7,390 bases of DNA, taken from assembly GCA_937858165.1 (NCBI GenBank), contig CALLZA010000620.1, forward strand, positions 1 through 7,390. Direction: 5' to 3'. The notes under the pieces are model-generated. The model was not told where the DNA came from and ran no database searches. It saw only the letters and a list, made by a program, of their open reading frames with translations. This DNA comes from an uncultured Ardenticatenia bacterium. Lineage in GTDB: Bacteria; Chloroflexota; Anaerolineae; Promineifilales; Promineifilaceae. The translations under genes and the position numbers were made by a program. Positions 1-6,977 of the stretch are shown piece after piece (position 1 is the stretch's first letter; each line of letters begins with the position of its first letter).

Positions 1-133
1 TGTGCTGGACGGTTGATGACTTCCCACCAGCACGTGTTCTTGTTCGCGTCGCGGTGTCGTGACACGCTCGCTCAACTGGTGCTGCGATGCTATAGCCTGG
101 ATACGCGTATGGCTTATCGTTTTTTTTTTTTTT
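1..133. other. Sequencing noise and homopolymer outside the library adapter
   Basis: This stretch lies outside the i7 adapter. It ends in a T homopolymer at 120-133, which on the other strand is the A run typical of a read that has passed the end of an adapter. The sequence before it has no coherent reading frame or recognisable motif. It is not genomic DNA, and any open frame through it is artificial. Confidence 0.9.
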
Positions 134-199
134 CAAGCAGAAGACGGCATACGAGATCTAGTACGGTCTCGTGGGCTCGGAGATGTGTATAAGAGACAG
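134..199 (+). other. Illumina Nextera i7-side adapter (contamination)
   Basis: 134-157 matches the P7 flow-cell sequence, starting CAAGCAGAAGACGGCATACG. 158-165 reads CTAGTACG, an 8-base index that I recognise as Nextera N702. 166-199 is the read-2 transposase adapter ending in the 19-bp Tn5 mosaic end (181-199). The genomic insert begins at 200. In one frame the adapter encodes the familiar contaminant peptide ending DVYKRQ. Confidence 0.98.
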
Positions 200-603
200 G
201 GGTCTACACCCACGTCGATGAGGCGGCCGACGCGGCGGCCTGCGACGCGGCCTGGGACGCGCTCTGGGCGCGCTTCATGCCCGGCGTAGAGTGGGCAGGC
301 TTCGAGGCCGAGCGCATGACCGGCTGGCACCGCAAGCTCCACATCTTCCACATCCCGTTCTACTACATCGAGTATGGGCTGGCCCAGGTCGGCGCGCTTC
401 AGGTGTGGCGCAACGCGCTGCGCGACCAACGCCAGGCCGTGGCCACCTATCGCTCGGCGCTGAAGCTGGGCGGCACGCGCTCTTTGCCGGGCTTGTACGA
501 GGCCGCCGGGGCCGAGTTCCGCTTCGACGCGCCTATGCTGACCGATCTGGTGGCCCTCATCGAAGCGACGGTGGCCGAACTGGAGCCGCTGACCGAGAAG
601 TAG
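200..603 (+). CDS. pepF: Oligoendopeptidase F, C-terminal part (5' truncated)
   Basis: This is the C-terminal ~134 residues of an M3B-family zinc metallopeptidase (oligoendopeptidase F type), a cytoplasmic enzyme that cleaves short peptides. The open frame runs into the adapter at 200, so the start and the HExxH zinc site are missing. Seen in the sequence: FMPGVEWAGFE, then WHRKLHIFHIPFYYIEYGLA and QVGALQVW, then LPGLYEAAGAEFRFD. The family is strongly conserved in its C-terminal helical region around the PFYYIEYG(I/L)AQ(L/V)GA segment, which carries residues lining the substrate channel. The TAG stop at 601 is one base before the next ATG, so the two genes are probably cotranscribed. The family is near certain; whether it is PepF or a close M3B relative cannot be settled from the C-terminus alone. 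Confidence 0.9.
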
Positions 604-604
604 C

Positions 605-1273
605 ATGGAAACGCAGCACGGCATGGAACCCAGCGCGGCGATGCGCGAATACCTGGCCGAGATCTACCGGCTGCAGGAAGACGCGCCGACGGTCAGCACC
701 ACCAGTCTGGCCGACCGGCTCAACGTCTCGCCGCCGGCCATTCCCCGTATGCTGAAGCGGTTGCAGAGCGTCGGCTACGTGAAGCACGTGCCCTATCAGG
801 GCGTCGAGTTGACCGAGCTTGGTCGGGAGGAGGCGCTGCGCGAAATCCGCCGCCACCGCATTCTGGAAGTCTTTCTGGTCAACGTGATGGGCTTCACCTG
901 GGATGAAACCCACGAACACGCCGACGACCTGAGCCCAGGGCTGAATGACCGGCTGACCGAGCGCATGGCCGAGATGACCGGCCAGCCGTCGCGCTGTCCC
1001 CATGGCGAGCCGATTCCCGACCATGACGGCCGCCTGCCGGAGGTCAACGACGTGTGCATCGTCAATCTAGGCGTGGGGCATCGCGGCGCGGTCAGCCGGG
1101 TGCGCACCCACGAGCCGGAGAAGCTGCGTTACTTCGCCAGCCTGGGGCTGGTTCCGGGTGTGGGCGTGGAGATCATGGGGCGCGCGCCATTCAACGGGCC
1201 GATGCGGTTGCGGGTCGGCCGCGAAGATGTGGTCATCGGCTATGAGTTGATGAAGTCGCTGTGGGTGACATGA
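605..1273 (+). CDS. DtxR/MntR-family metal-dependent transcriptional regulator
   Basis: A 222-residue dimeric DNA-binding repressor of the DtxR/IdeR/MntR family, which senses Fe(II) or Mn(II) and controls metal uptake genes. It has three domains: an N-terminal winged helix-turn-helix (about 11-75, recognition helix near VSPPAIPRMLKRL), a metal-binding dimerisation domain (about 76-140, HRILEVFL then THEHADDLSPG and CPHGEPIP), and a C-terminal FeoA/SH3-like domain (about 146-222). Predicted metal ligands by alignment from memory are E15, H84, E88, H103 and D107. The usual downstream Glu-His pair (E105-H106 in DtxR, E102-H103 in MntR) is replaced by S110-P111, so one metal site looks altered. 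ATG 605 has only a weak GAGAAG upstream; M7 (623) is an alternative start. The gene sits one base after the peptidase, probably translationally coupled. Family certain, metal unknown. Confidence 0.93.
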   Translation: METQHGMEPSAAMREYLAEIYRLQEDAPTVSTTSLADRLNVSPPAIPRMLKRLQSVGYVKHVPYQGVELTELGREEALREIRRHRILEVFLVNVMGFTWDETHEHADDLSPGLNDRLTERMAEMTGQPSRCPHGEPIPDHDGRLPEVNDVCIVNLGVGHRGAVSRVRTHEPEKLRYFASLGLVPGVGVEIMGRAPFNGPMRLRVGREDVVIGYELMKSLWVT

Positions 1274-1317
1274 GGGCAGAGCAAGCCTGAGACCCGCCCC
1301 TACTTGTTCGAAAGCTG

Positions 1318-1749
1318 TCAGCGCGTCGGCTGCGGCGCGTCGGTCAGCAAGCGCCACCACGCCTGCCACGGCTGCGCCTCCAGTGCCGGGTCGGGCGTGG
1401 GCGCGGGCAAGGCGGTCGGTTCCGGGGTCGCCTCTTGCAGCAGGGGGACGATGCGCCGCTCACCGGGCAGGATCATGCCCCCCTCGTTGCGGGCGTAGGC
1501 GGCCACGTAGTCGTCGCTGACAACGTAGTCGAGCGTGGCCTGTAGCTCCACCTGGCGCGTGGCCTCGCCCTCGACTTGCAGCCGCAGCGCTTCCTCGCCG
1601 CTGCCGACCAGCCGCCCGGCCTGCGCCCGCCGGTTCAGGTCGATGGCGACGATAATCGCCCCGACGATGACCAGCAGAAACACCACCTGCGCCACGTTGA
1701 GCAGCGGGCGCGAGCGGAACACGGGCGAGTCAAAAGGCTTCTTGGCCAT
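1318..1749 (-). CDS. DivIC/FtsB-like septum formation initiator protein
   Basis: A 143-residue bitopic membrane protein. It has a short basic cytoplasmic N-terminus (MAKKPFDSPVFRSRP), one membrane segment (about 18-36, VAQVVFLLVIVGAIIVAID), a short presumably coiled-coil stretch, and then TLDYVVSDDYVAAYARNE followed by PGERRIVPL. The order TM - coiled coil - S/D-x-YV-x-x-(W/Y)AR - PGE-x-x-VPL fits the DivIC/FtsB family, which links FtsL and FtsQ in the divisome. The tail is Pro-rich (PEPTALPAPTPDP) and ends with the Trp cluster QPWQAWWRLL. The frame is open up to an ATG at 1800, adding MALCALRRAGNRAKISK. I prefer 1749 because a -10-like TAAGAT lies 7 bases upstream of it and the extension does not look conserved. 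It converges on the DtxR-type gene and diverges from the pfkB-parA-parB operon, a fitting position for a division gene. Confidence 0.75.
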   Translation of the reverse strand: MAKKPFDSPVFRSRPLLNVAQVVFLLVIVGAIIVAIDLNRRAQAGRLVGSGEEALRLQVEGEATRQVELQATLDYVVSDDYVAAYARNEGGMILPGERRIVPLLQEATPEPTALPAPTPDPALEAQPWQAWWRLLTDAPQPTR

Positions 1750-1756
1750 CTTCGAA

Positions 1757-1785
1757 ATCTTAGCCCGGTTGCCCGCCCGACGCAA
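1757..1785 (-). promoter_or_regulatory. Candidate promoter of the DivIC-like gene (leaderless type)
   Basis: On the minus strand TTGCGT (1780-1785), a 17-base spacer and TAAGAT (1757-1762) lie 7 bases before ATG 1749. The spacing is ideal. The hexamers match consensus only 3/6 and 4/6, so the case rests on spacing and on the repeated pattern in this window. If real, transcription starts at or next to the start codon. Confidence 0.4.
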
Positions 1786-1819
1786 GGCGCATAGCGCCAT
1801 TGTCTGGTCGTTACGAGAG

Positions 1820-1901
1820 GCGCAACGAAAGGGCCAGGCTCGAGGGGCTAGGGAAGAGCGTTCTCCCCTAGCCCCTAAAACCTGGCCCCTTCTTTGCGTT
1901 G
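1820..1901. repeat. Large nested palindrome between divergent genes
   Basis: Two nested inverted repeats share one centre. The inner one pairs 1843-1853 (AGGGGCTAGGG) with 1866-1876 (CCCTAGCCCCT), 11 bp perfect with a 12-base loop. The next pairs 1831-1838 (GGGCCAGG) with 1881-1888 (CCTGGCCC). An outer imperfect arm pairs GCAACG near 1822 with CGTTGC near 1897-1902. It lies between the predicted -35 boxes of two divergent genes, so it is unlikely to be transcribed from either and is not a terminator. It contains ACGCAAAG (minus strand, 1892-1899), also repeated in the palindrome at 6864-6930. It is most likely a dispersed REP/MITE-like repeat; an operator is the alternative. Confidence 0.75.
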
Positions 1902-1928
1902 CCGATCATCCGCCGGGCGGGGTAGAAT
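1899..1928 (+). promoter_or_regulatory. Candidate promoter of the pfkB-parA-parB operon (leaderless type)
   Basis: TTGCCG (1899-1904), an 18-base spacer and TAGAAT (1923-1928, 5/6 match to the -10 consensus) sit so that ATG 1935 is 7 bases beyond the -10. No Shine-Dalgarno fits in between. The predicted transcript would start at the start codon. Confidence 0.5.
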
Positions 1929-1934
1929 GGGTCA

Positions 1935-2801
1935 ATGTCCAGTGATGCGTCTTCTGTCCCGCCAATCGACTTCCTGGCCGTGGGCCACATCTGCCGCGAC
2001 CTGGCCCCCGATGGCTGGGTCATGGGCGGGGCGGCGGCCTATGGCGGCCTGACGGCGCACGCCCTCGGTTGCCGCGTCGGTGTCGTTACCAGCGGCGCGG
2101 CGGAAGACGATTGGGCCGCGGCTCTGCCCGAAGTGGCGGTGCATCAGATCGACTCGCCGATGACGACCGTCTTCGAGAACGTCTACACCGACACCGGGCG
2201 CGTCCAGACCGTTCACTCTGTGGCCGGCCGCATCCGCACCGACCACGTTCCGCCGTCATGGACGCGTGCGCCCATGGTTTTGCTCGGCCCCATCGCCAAC
2301 GAGATCGATCCCGACCTGATTGGCCGCTTCAGCAACAGTCTCATCGGCGTCGGGCCGCAGGGCTGGCTGCGCCGTTGGGACGAGCGCGGTCGGGTCCACA
2401 GCGTAGCCTGGGAAACGGCCGCTGTGGTGCTGCCCCTGGCTGCCGTCACCTTCGTTAGCGAGGAAGACCTGCCCGACGCGGCGACGCTCGACGACTACCG
2501 GCGGCTGGCGGGCATTCTCGTGCTGACCCAGGGCGCGCGCGGCTGCACCGTCTTCTGCCGTGGCGAGGCGCGCTCCTTCCCGTCCCCGACCGTAACCGTG
2601 GCCGACCTGACCGGCGCAGGCGACATCTTCGCCGCGGCCTATCTCGTGCGCTTCCACCAGACCGACGGCAACCTGTGGGCGGCAGCCGAGTACGCCAACC
2701 ACATTGCCGCTGAAGCCATCACCCGCCGTGGTTTGCCGGCCAAGATGAATGTCGTCCGGCAGCGCGTGGCCGAGCTGATCCACTCCTCCACCAGTTGGTG
2801 A
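1935..2801 (+). CDS. PfkB-family (ribokinase-like) carbohydrate kinase
   Basis: A 288-residue ribokinase-fold kinase, which transfers ATP phosphate to a sugar or nucleoside hydroxyl in the cytoplasm. Seen: an N-terminal beta strand IDFLAVGHICRDL, the substrate-side Gly motif GGAAAYGG (31-38), and the C-terminal PfkB signature DLTGAGD (224-230) with D230 as the expected catalytic base and GAG as the anion hole, followed by IFAAAYL. The second signature residue is Leu rather than the usual Thr/Ser/Pro/Val, a mild deviation. The ribokinase-type lid is short, and the middle of the protein is compact (LIGVGPQGWLRRWDERGRV). Substrate cannot be read from the sequence. The stop is 4 bases before parA, so this is probably the first gene of a kinase-parA-parB operon. 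The start is fixed by the -10-like box 7 bases upstream. Confidence 0.9.
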   Translation: MSSDASSVPPIDFLAVGHICRDLAPDGWVMGGAAAYGGLTAHALGCRVGVVTSGAAEDDWAAALPEVAVHQIDSPMTTVFENVYTDTGRVQTVHSVAGRIRTDHVPPSWTRAPMVLLGPIANEIDPDLIGRFSNSLIGVGPQGWLRRWDERGRVHSVAWETAAVVLPLAAVTFVSEEDLPDAATLDDYRRLAGILVLTQGARGCTVFCRGEARSFPSPTVTVADLTGAGDIFAAAYLVRFHQTDGNLWAAAEYANHIAAEAITRRGLPAKMNVVRQRVAELIHSSTSW

Positions 2802-2805
2802 ACCT

Positions 2806-3600
2806 ATGGCCCACATCTACGCCATTGCGAATCAGAAAGGCGGCGTGGGCAAGACGACGACTGTCGTCAACCTGACGGCCTACCTGGCCGGCAGCGGGCG
2901 GCGCGTTCTGCTGGTGGACATGGACCCCCAGGCCAACGCCACCTCGGCCCTCGGCTTCGAAAAAAACCAGATGCAGCCGTCGACCTACCAGCTCCTGCTG
3001 GAGCAAGCGCCACTGAGCGCTGTCCGGCGGCGGCAGGCGCAGTTCCAGATCGACTTGTTGCCGTCCAGCCCGACGCTGGCCGGGGCGGAGATCGAGTTGG
3101 TGCAGGCCATCGGCCGTGAGTATCGCCTGCAACGGGCGCTGCAAAGCGTGGCCGCCGACTACGACTACATCCTCATCGACTCGCCTCCCAGCCTGGGGCT
3201 GCTGACGGTCAACGCCCTGACCGCGGCCCAGGACGGTGTGCTCATTCCCGTGCAGTGTGAGTACTTGCCGCTGGAGGGACTGACGCAGTTGACGCAGACC
3301 ATCCACCTGGTGCAGGAGTATCTGAACCCCAGGCTCCAGATCCGCGGTGTGATGATGACCATGTACGACAGTCGAACGAATTTGAGCCGGCAGGTGGTGG
3401 AAGAGGTGCGCCGCCACTTCCCCAACAAGGTGTTCAAGACGATCATTCCGCGCAACGTTCGTCTGAGCGAAGCCCCCAGCTTCGGCCAGCCGATCAATTT
3501 CTACGCGCCGCAGTCGCCGGGGGCCATCGCCTACAAGCTGCTGACGGCCGAACTCATCAGTGGCGACCGGCGCAACGGAGGAGGCGAGGATGGCGGCTAA
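2806..3600 (+). CDS. parA: Chromosome partitioning ATPase ParA (Soj type)
   Basis: A 264-residue ParA/Soj P-loop ATPase. The family binds DNA non-specifically as an ATP dimer and, with ParB-parS, segregates replication origins. Seen: deviant Walker A KGGVGKTTT (11-19) with signature Lys11 and P-loop Lys16; Walker A' LLVDMDPQANAT (35-46); Walker B YILIDSPP (121-128); DNA-contact region MYDSRTNLS with R190; and the conserved RNVRLSEAPSFGQPI (216-230). The protein lacks the N-terminal HTH extension of type Ia plasmid ParAs, so it looks like a chromosomal short form. It follows the kinase gene by 4 bases, with only GGTGA as a weak ribosome site, and overlaps parB by 11 bases. The C-terminus is Gly-rich (GGGEDGG), partly because it also encodes the parB ribosome site. 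Confidence 0.97.
   Translation: MAHIYAIANQKGGVGKTTTVVNLTAYLAGSGRRVLLVDMDPQANATSALGFEKNQMQPSTYQLLLEQAPLSAVRRRQAQFQIDLLPSSPTLAGAEIELVQAIGREYRLQRALQSVAADYDYILIDSPPSLGLLTVNALTAAQDGVLIPVQCEYLPLEGLTQLTQTIHLVQEYLNPRLQIRGVMMTMYDSRTNLSRQVVEEVRRHFPNKVFKTIIPRNVRLSEAPSFGQPINFYAPQSPGAIAYKLLTAELISGDRRNGGGEDGG
3577..3584 (+). promoter_or_regulatory. Ribosome binding site that fixes the parB start
   Basis: GGAGGAGG inside the end of parA, 5 bases before ATG 3590. It is the strongest Shine-Dalgarno in the window and selects 3590 over an in-frame GTG at 3560. Confidence 0.85.
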
Positions 3601-4444
3601 GCGACAGGTTCTCGGCCGCGGGCTGGACGCGCTCATCCCCGGCGGCGACCGCCCGGCGCGGGCTGACGGCGTGCGCCTGGTGCCCATTGACCGCATCACG
3701 CCCAACCCGCGCCAGCCGCGCTCGGTGCTCGACCCCGACAAGCTGACCGAGTTGGCGGCGTCGATCAAGCTCCACGGTCTCATCCAGCCGCTCATCGTCA
3801 CCGAAACGGTGGAGGGGTTCGTGCTCATCGCCGGCGAACGGCGCTGGCGGGCATCGCGCCTGGCCGGCCTGGAGGAAGTCCCGGTCGTCGTCAAGGAGAC
3901 GACGCCGCAGGACATGCTGGAACTGGCGCTCATTGAGAACATCCAGCGCGCCGACCTCAACGCGCTGGAAGAGGCCCACGCTTACCGCCAGCTAACCGAG
4001 GAGTTTGGCCTGACCCATGAGGCAGTGGCCGACCGCGTCGGCAAGGCGCGGACGACAGTGACGAACCTGCTGCGCCTGCTGGCTCTGCCGCCGGCCATTC
4101 AGACGGCCGTCAGCGAGGAGCGCATCAGCGGCGCTCACGCCCGCGCCCTGCTGCCGCTGCCCACGCCCGAAGCGCAACTGGCGGCCATGAATCAGATCCT
4201 CAAACTGAACCTCAGCGTGCGGCAGACGGAGGCGCTGGTAGCCGGACTGCTGGCCGACCGGCGGCCGGAACCGCGCCCGCGCAAGCAGTTGCCCCCGGAA
4301 CTGGCCGCCTTGCAAGGGCGCTTTGAGCAGGCGCTGGGCACGCGGGTCAGCATCGAGCAGGGTGGCAAAGGCGGGCGCGTCGTGATACACTACTACTCCG
4401 ACGAAGAGCTAAACGCTATCTACGAGGCGATTTCCGGCGAGTAA
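3590..4444 (+). CDS. parB: Chromosome partitioning protein ParB (Spo0J type)
   Basis: A 284-residue ParB-family CTPase/DNA clamp that loads at parS sites and stimulates ParA. Domains in order: a short N-terminal ParA-activating segment (KRQVLGRGLDALIPG, 4-18); the ParB/Sulfiredoxin CTP-binding domain with NPRQPR (39-44), LIAGERRWRASRLAG (79-93) and ENIQRADLNALEEA (116-129); a helix-turn-helix (about 139-165, FGLTHEAVADRVGKARTTV); and a C-terminal dimerisation domain (about 240-284). All key boxes are intact: GERR for CTP and ENIQR for the nucleotide/parS switch. The length is normal for a chromosomal ParB. The first 11 bases overlap parA, with a strong ribosome site inside parA, implying coupled synthesis. 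I saw no convincing parS palindrome in the window. Confidence 0.97.
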   Translation: MAAKRQVLGRGLDALIPGGDRPARADGVRLVPIDRITPNPRQPRSVLDPDKLTELAASIKLHGLIQPLIVTETVEGFVLIAGERRWRASRLAGLEEVPVVVKETTPQDMLELALIENIQRADLNALEEAHAYRQLTEEFGLTHEAVADRVGKARTTVTNLLRLLALPPAIQTAVSEERISGAHARALLPLPTPEAQLAAMNQILKLNLSVRQTEALVAGLLADRRPEPRPRKQLPPELAALQGRFEQALGTRVSIEQGGKGGRVVIHYYSDEELNAIYEAISGE

Positions 4445-4456
4445 CCGATGACGAAC

Positions 4457-4569
4457 TGAGTTCACCACACTGACCCTTTTCTTTTGCCGTCTGCCGGGCA
4501 GGATGTCTTCCTGTTCGCGGTGTGATGGGCGGGAATAACATCCCGCCCTACAAAGGGTGTTGTGAACTC

Positions 4570-4570
<1 letters not shown>
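4457..4570. repeat. Long inverted repeat spanning the parB-ABC-F gap, with internal hairpins
   Basis: TGAGTTCACCACAC (4457-4470) pairs with GTGTTGTGAACTCA (4557-4570) at 13 of 14 positions. After a 3-base bulge CCCTTT (about 4474-4479) pairs with AAAGGG (4552-4557, sharing G4557 with the outer arm). The loop holds a small CTGC/GCAG hairpin (4491-4501) and a perfect 8-bp hairpin (4527-4534 with 4541-4548). The right arm ends on the A of the ABC-F ATG. It could be a mobile-element relic with terminal inverted repeats, or an mRNA structure masking the start. No flanking target duplication was seen. Confidence 0.7.
4527..4548. repeat. Short GC hairpin, likely dispersed repeat (copy 1)
   Basis: GGGCGGGA (4527-4534) and TCCCGCCC (4541-4548) form a perfect 8-bp stem with loop ATAACA, followed by TAC. 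The hairpin at 6407-6424 has the same layout and the same CCCTAC tail, so both may belong to one dispersed family. No T run follows, which argues against a terminator. Confidence 0.7.
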
Positions 4571-6204
<1,634 letters not shown>

Positions 6205-6210
6205 GGCGGC

Positions 6211-6390
6211 TTACTGGGTCGCCAGAGCCTCTTCCAGTTCGCGCACCCGCGCTTCGGAGTCGGCAAAGCGATCGAGCAGAGCCAACGCACCGTCTTCGGC
6301 CGTGGTGCTCTTCTGGTAGTACCAGACGATGAGGGCCGTCAGGGCGGCGATGAGGAAGCCAATCAGGAACATCGAGCGAATTGAGTGCAT
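6211..6390 (-). CDS. Small single-span membrane protein, function unknown
   Basis: A 59-residue protein (61 if translation begins at ATG 6396). It has a short N-terminus (MHSIRS), a hydrophobic segment (about 7-25, MFLIGFLIAALTALIVWYY), and a charged helical tail (AEDGALALLDRFADSEARVRELEEALATQ) with heptad-like spacing that may form a coiled coil. I do not recognise a family. GGAG at 6397-6400 has proper spacing (6 bases) to ATG 6390 but abuts ATG 6396, which decides the start. It ends 6 bases from the convergent ABC-F stop and lies 34 bases downstream of the 126-residue gene on the same strand, so the two probably form an operon. It could anchor or scaffold something, but nothing in the sequence says what. 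Confidence 0.6.
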   Translation of the reverse strand: MHSIRSMFLIGFLIAALTALIVWYYQKSTTAEDGALALLDRFADSEARVRELEEALATQ

Positions 6391-6406
6391 ATTCATCTCC
6401 ACGCAA

Positions 6407-6424
6407 GGCAGGATTATTCCTGCC
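6407..6424. repeat. Short GC hairpin, likely dispersed repeat (copy 2)
   Basis: GGCAGGA (6407-6413) and TCCTGCC (6418-6424) form a perfect 7-bp stem with loop TTAT, followed by CTAC, like the hairpin at 4527-4548. It sits directly after the stop of the 126-residue gene and before the ribosome site of the small membrane gene. There is no T run on either side, so it is intercistronic rather than an intrinsic terminator. Confidence 0.65.
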
Positions 6425-6805
6425 CTACGGACGGTCAACGAGATAGCGGTTGATCGCCTCCCGCGCCGCCGGCAGGTGTTGCATCGCCCGCCAATCGCCG
6501 GCGATATCGGCCGGGGTGGCGATGGCCAGCAGCAAGGCGAAGGGATCGGTTTGGGTTGGCGCGCCGGCGGCGCGCGTCGCCTGCCAGTGGGGGCGCAGGG
6601 TTTCTTGCCAGCGCGGGTACTTGGCGCGCAGCCAGGGCCAGACGGCGCGGTACTCGTCGGCGGCGGTGGCCTCGTCCAGCTGGGCGCGGTAGACGCCGAC
6701 GACGACGCGCTCCAGCCGATCCCAGTAGGCGATGAAAGCCGCAAAGGCGTCGTCGGCTGACTGTTGGCTGAGATAGCGCGTGAAGGGGTTGATGATGTCT
6801 TTCAC
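6425..6805 (-). CDS. Hypothetical protein, 126 residues, family not recognised
   Basis: A soluble, mostly helical protein rich in Ala, Arg and Trp. Visible features: DDAFAAFIAYWDRLERVVVGVYRAQLD in the first half, then AVWPWLRAKYPRWQETLRPHW, then FALLLAIATPADIAGDWRAMQ and a C-terminal REAINRYLVDRP. There are no catalytic motifs, signal peptide or membrane segment. The start is uncertain: GTG 6805 is chosen because a perfect TATAAT lies 6 bases upstream, placing the start codon at the predicted transcription start. A TTG at 6838 would add 11 residues but would put the -10 box inside the gene. Codon use is like the neighbours, so it is probably a real gene. It is followed on the same strand by a small membrane protein gene. 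Confidence 0.6.
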   Translation of the reverse strand: MKDIINPFTRYLSQQSADDAFAAFIAYWDRLERVVVGVYRAQLDEATAADEYRAVWPWLRAKYPRWQETLRPHWQATRAAGAPTQTDPFALLLAIATPADIAGDWRAMQHLPAAREAINRYLVDRP

Positions 6806-6811
6806 ACCCTC

Positions 6812-6838
6812 ATTATAGCGTTCTTGACCAGAGATCAA
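6812..6838 (-). promoter_or_regulatory. Candidate promoter of the 126-residue gene (leaderless type)
   Basis: On the minus strand a perfect TATAAT (6812-6817) sits 6 bases before GTG 6805. The best -35 is TTGATC (6833-6838) with a short 15-base spacer. A dyad, CTTGA at 6823-6827 and TCAAG at 6835-6839 with a 7-base gap, overlaps the -35 and could be an operator. Confidence 0.5.
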
Positions 6839-6863
6839 GCCAAAGCCGTATAAGTAAAGAAGG

Positions 6864-6930
6864 TCTCACGCAAGGACGCAAAGCACGCAAAGCCAAGAAA
6901 GCGTCTGAAGCGTTGCGTCTTGGCGTGAGA
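6864..6930. repeat. Large imperfect palindrome built from ACGCAARG repeats
   Basis: The left arm 6864-6884 (starting TCTCACGCAAGGACGC) pairs with 6910-6930 (ending CTTGGCGTGAGA) at 18 of 21 positions. The left half also holds direct repeats ACGCAAGG (6868), ACGCAAAG (6876) and ACGCAAAG (6885), spaced 8-9 bases. From memory, tracts of this kind (ACGCAAAG units in palindromes) recur in intergenic regions of many environmental bacteria. It lies between the divergent promoters of the 126-residue gene and the his leader, as the 1820-1901 palindrome lies between two others. Confidence 0.75.
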
Positions 6931-6941
6931 GCTTGTTCCGG

Positions 6942-6970
6942 TTGACGCGCTGCGGGCGGTGTGCTAGACT
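6942..6970 (+). promoter_or_regulatory. Candidate promoter of the histidine operon leader
   Basis: TTGACG (6942-6947, 5/6), a 17-base spacer and TAGACT (6965-6970, 4/6). The predicted start of transcription is 6976-6978, at the ATG of the leader ORF. No Shine-Dalgarno precedes that ATG, consistent with a leaderless transcript. Confidence 0.6.
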
Positions 6971-6977
6971 GTTCGAC

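Noticed and set aside
59..289. Open frame crossing the left adapter
   Set aside because: It translates T homopolymer, P7, index and transposase adapter (the FFFFQAEDGIRD and DVYKRQ contaminant peptides) and then the wrong frame of pepF.
780..795. CACGTG core as a possible parS site
   Set aside because: The flanks (GTGAAG and CCCTAT) do not form the extended GTT-N-CACGTG-N-AAC palindrome, and the site is inside the DtxR-type gene. The CACGTG near position 30 is in adapter-side noise.
1274..1317. Terminator between the convergent DtxR-type and DivIC-like genes
   Set aside because: Only a 4-bp GGGC/GCCC pairing with no T run is visible.
2719..3960. 413-codon minus-strand open frame opposite parA and parB
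   Set aside because: It is a high-GC shadow frame. The plus strand carries intact ParA and ParB with all motifs.
4503..4538. 11-codon ORF as a leader peptide for the ABC-F gene
   Set aside because: The only purine-rich site abuts the ATG, and no stalling motif or terminator is seen. Kept only as a remark in the finding on the inverted repeat.
4522..4569. Earlier start for the ABC-F protein
   Set aside because: It would add 16 residues read through a perfect hairpin, with no ribosome site. Homology-like sequence begins at MLAVNRVSKSF (4570).
6868..6892. ACGCAARG tandem units as a CRISPR or iteron array
   Set aside because: Units are only 8 bases with 0-1 base between them, there are no spacers, and they sit inside a palindrome arm. 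No replication initiator gene is nearby.
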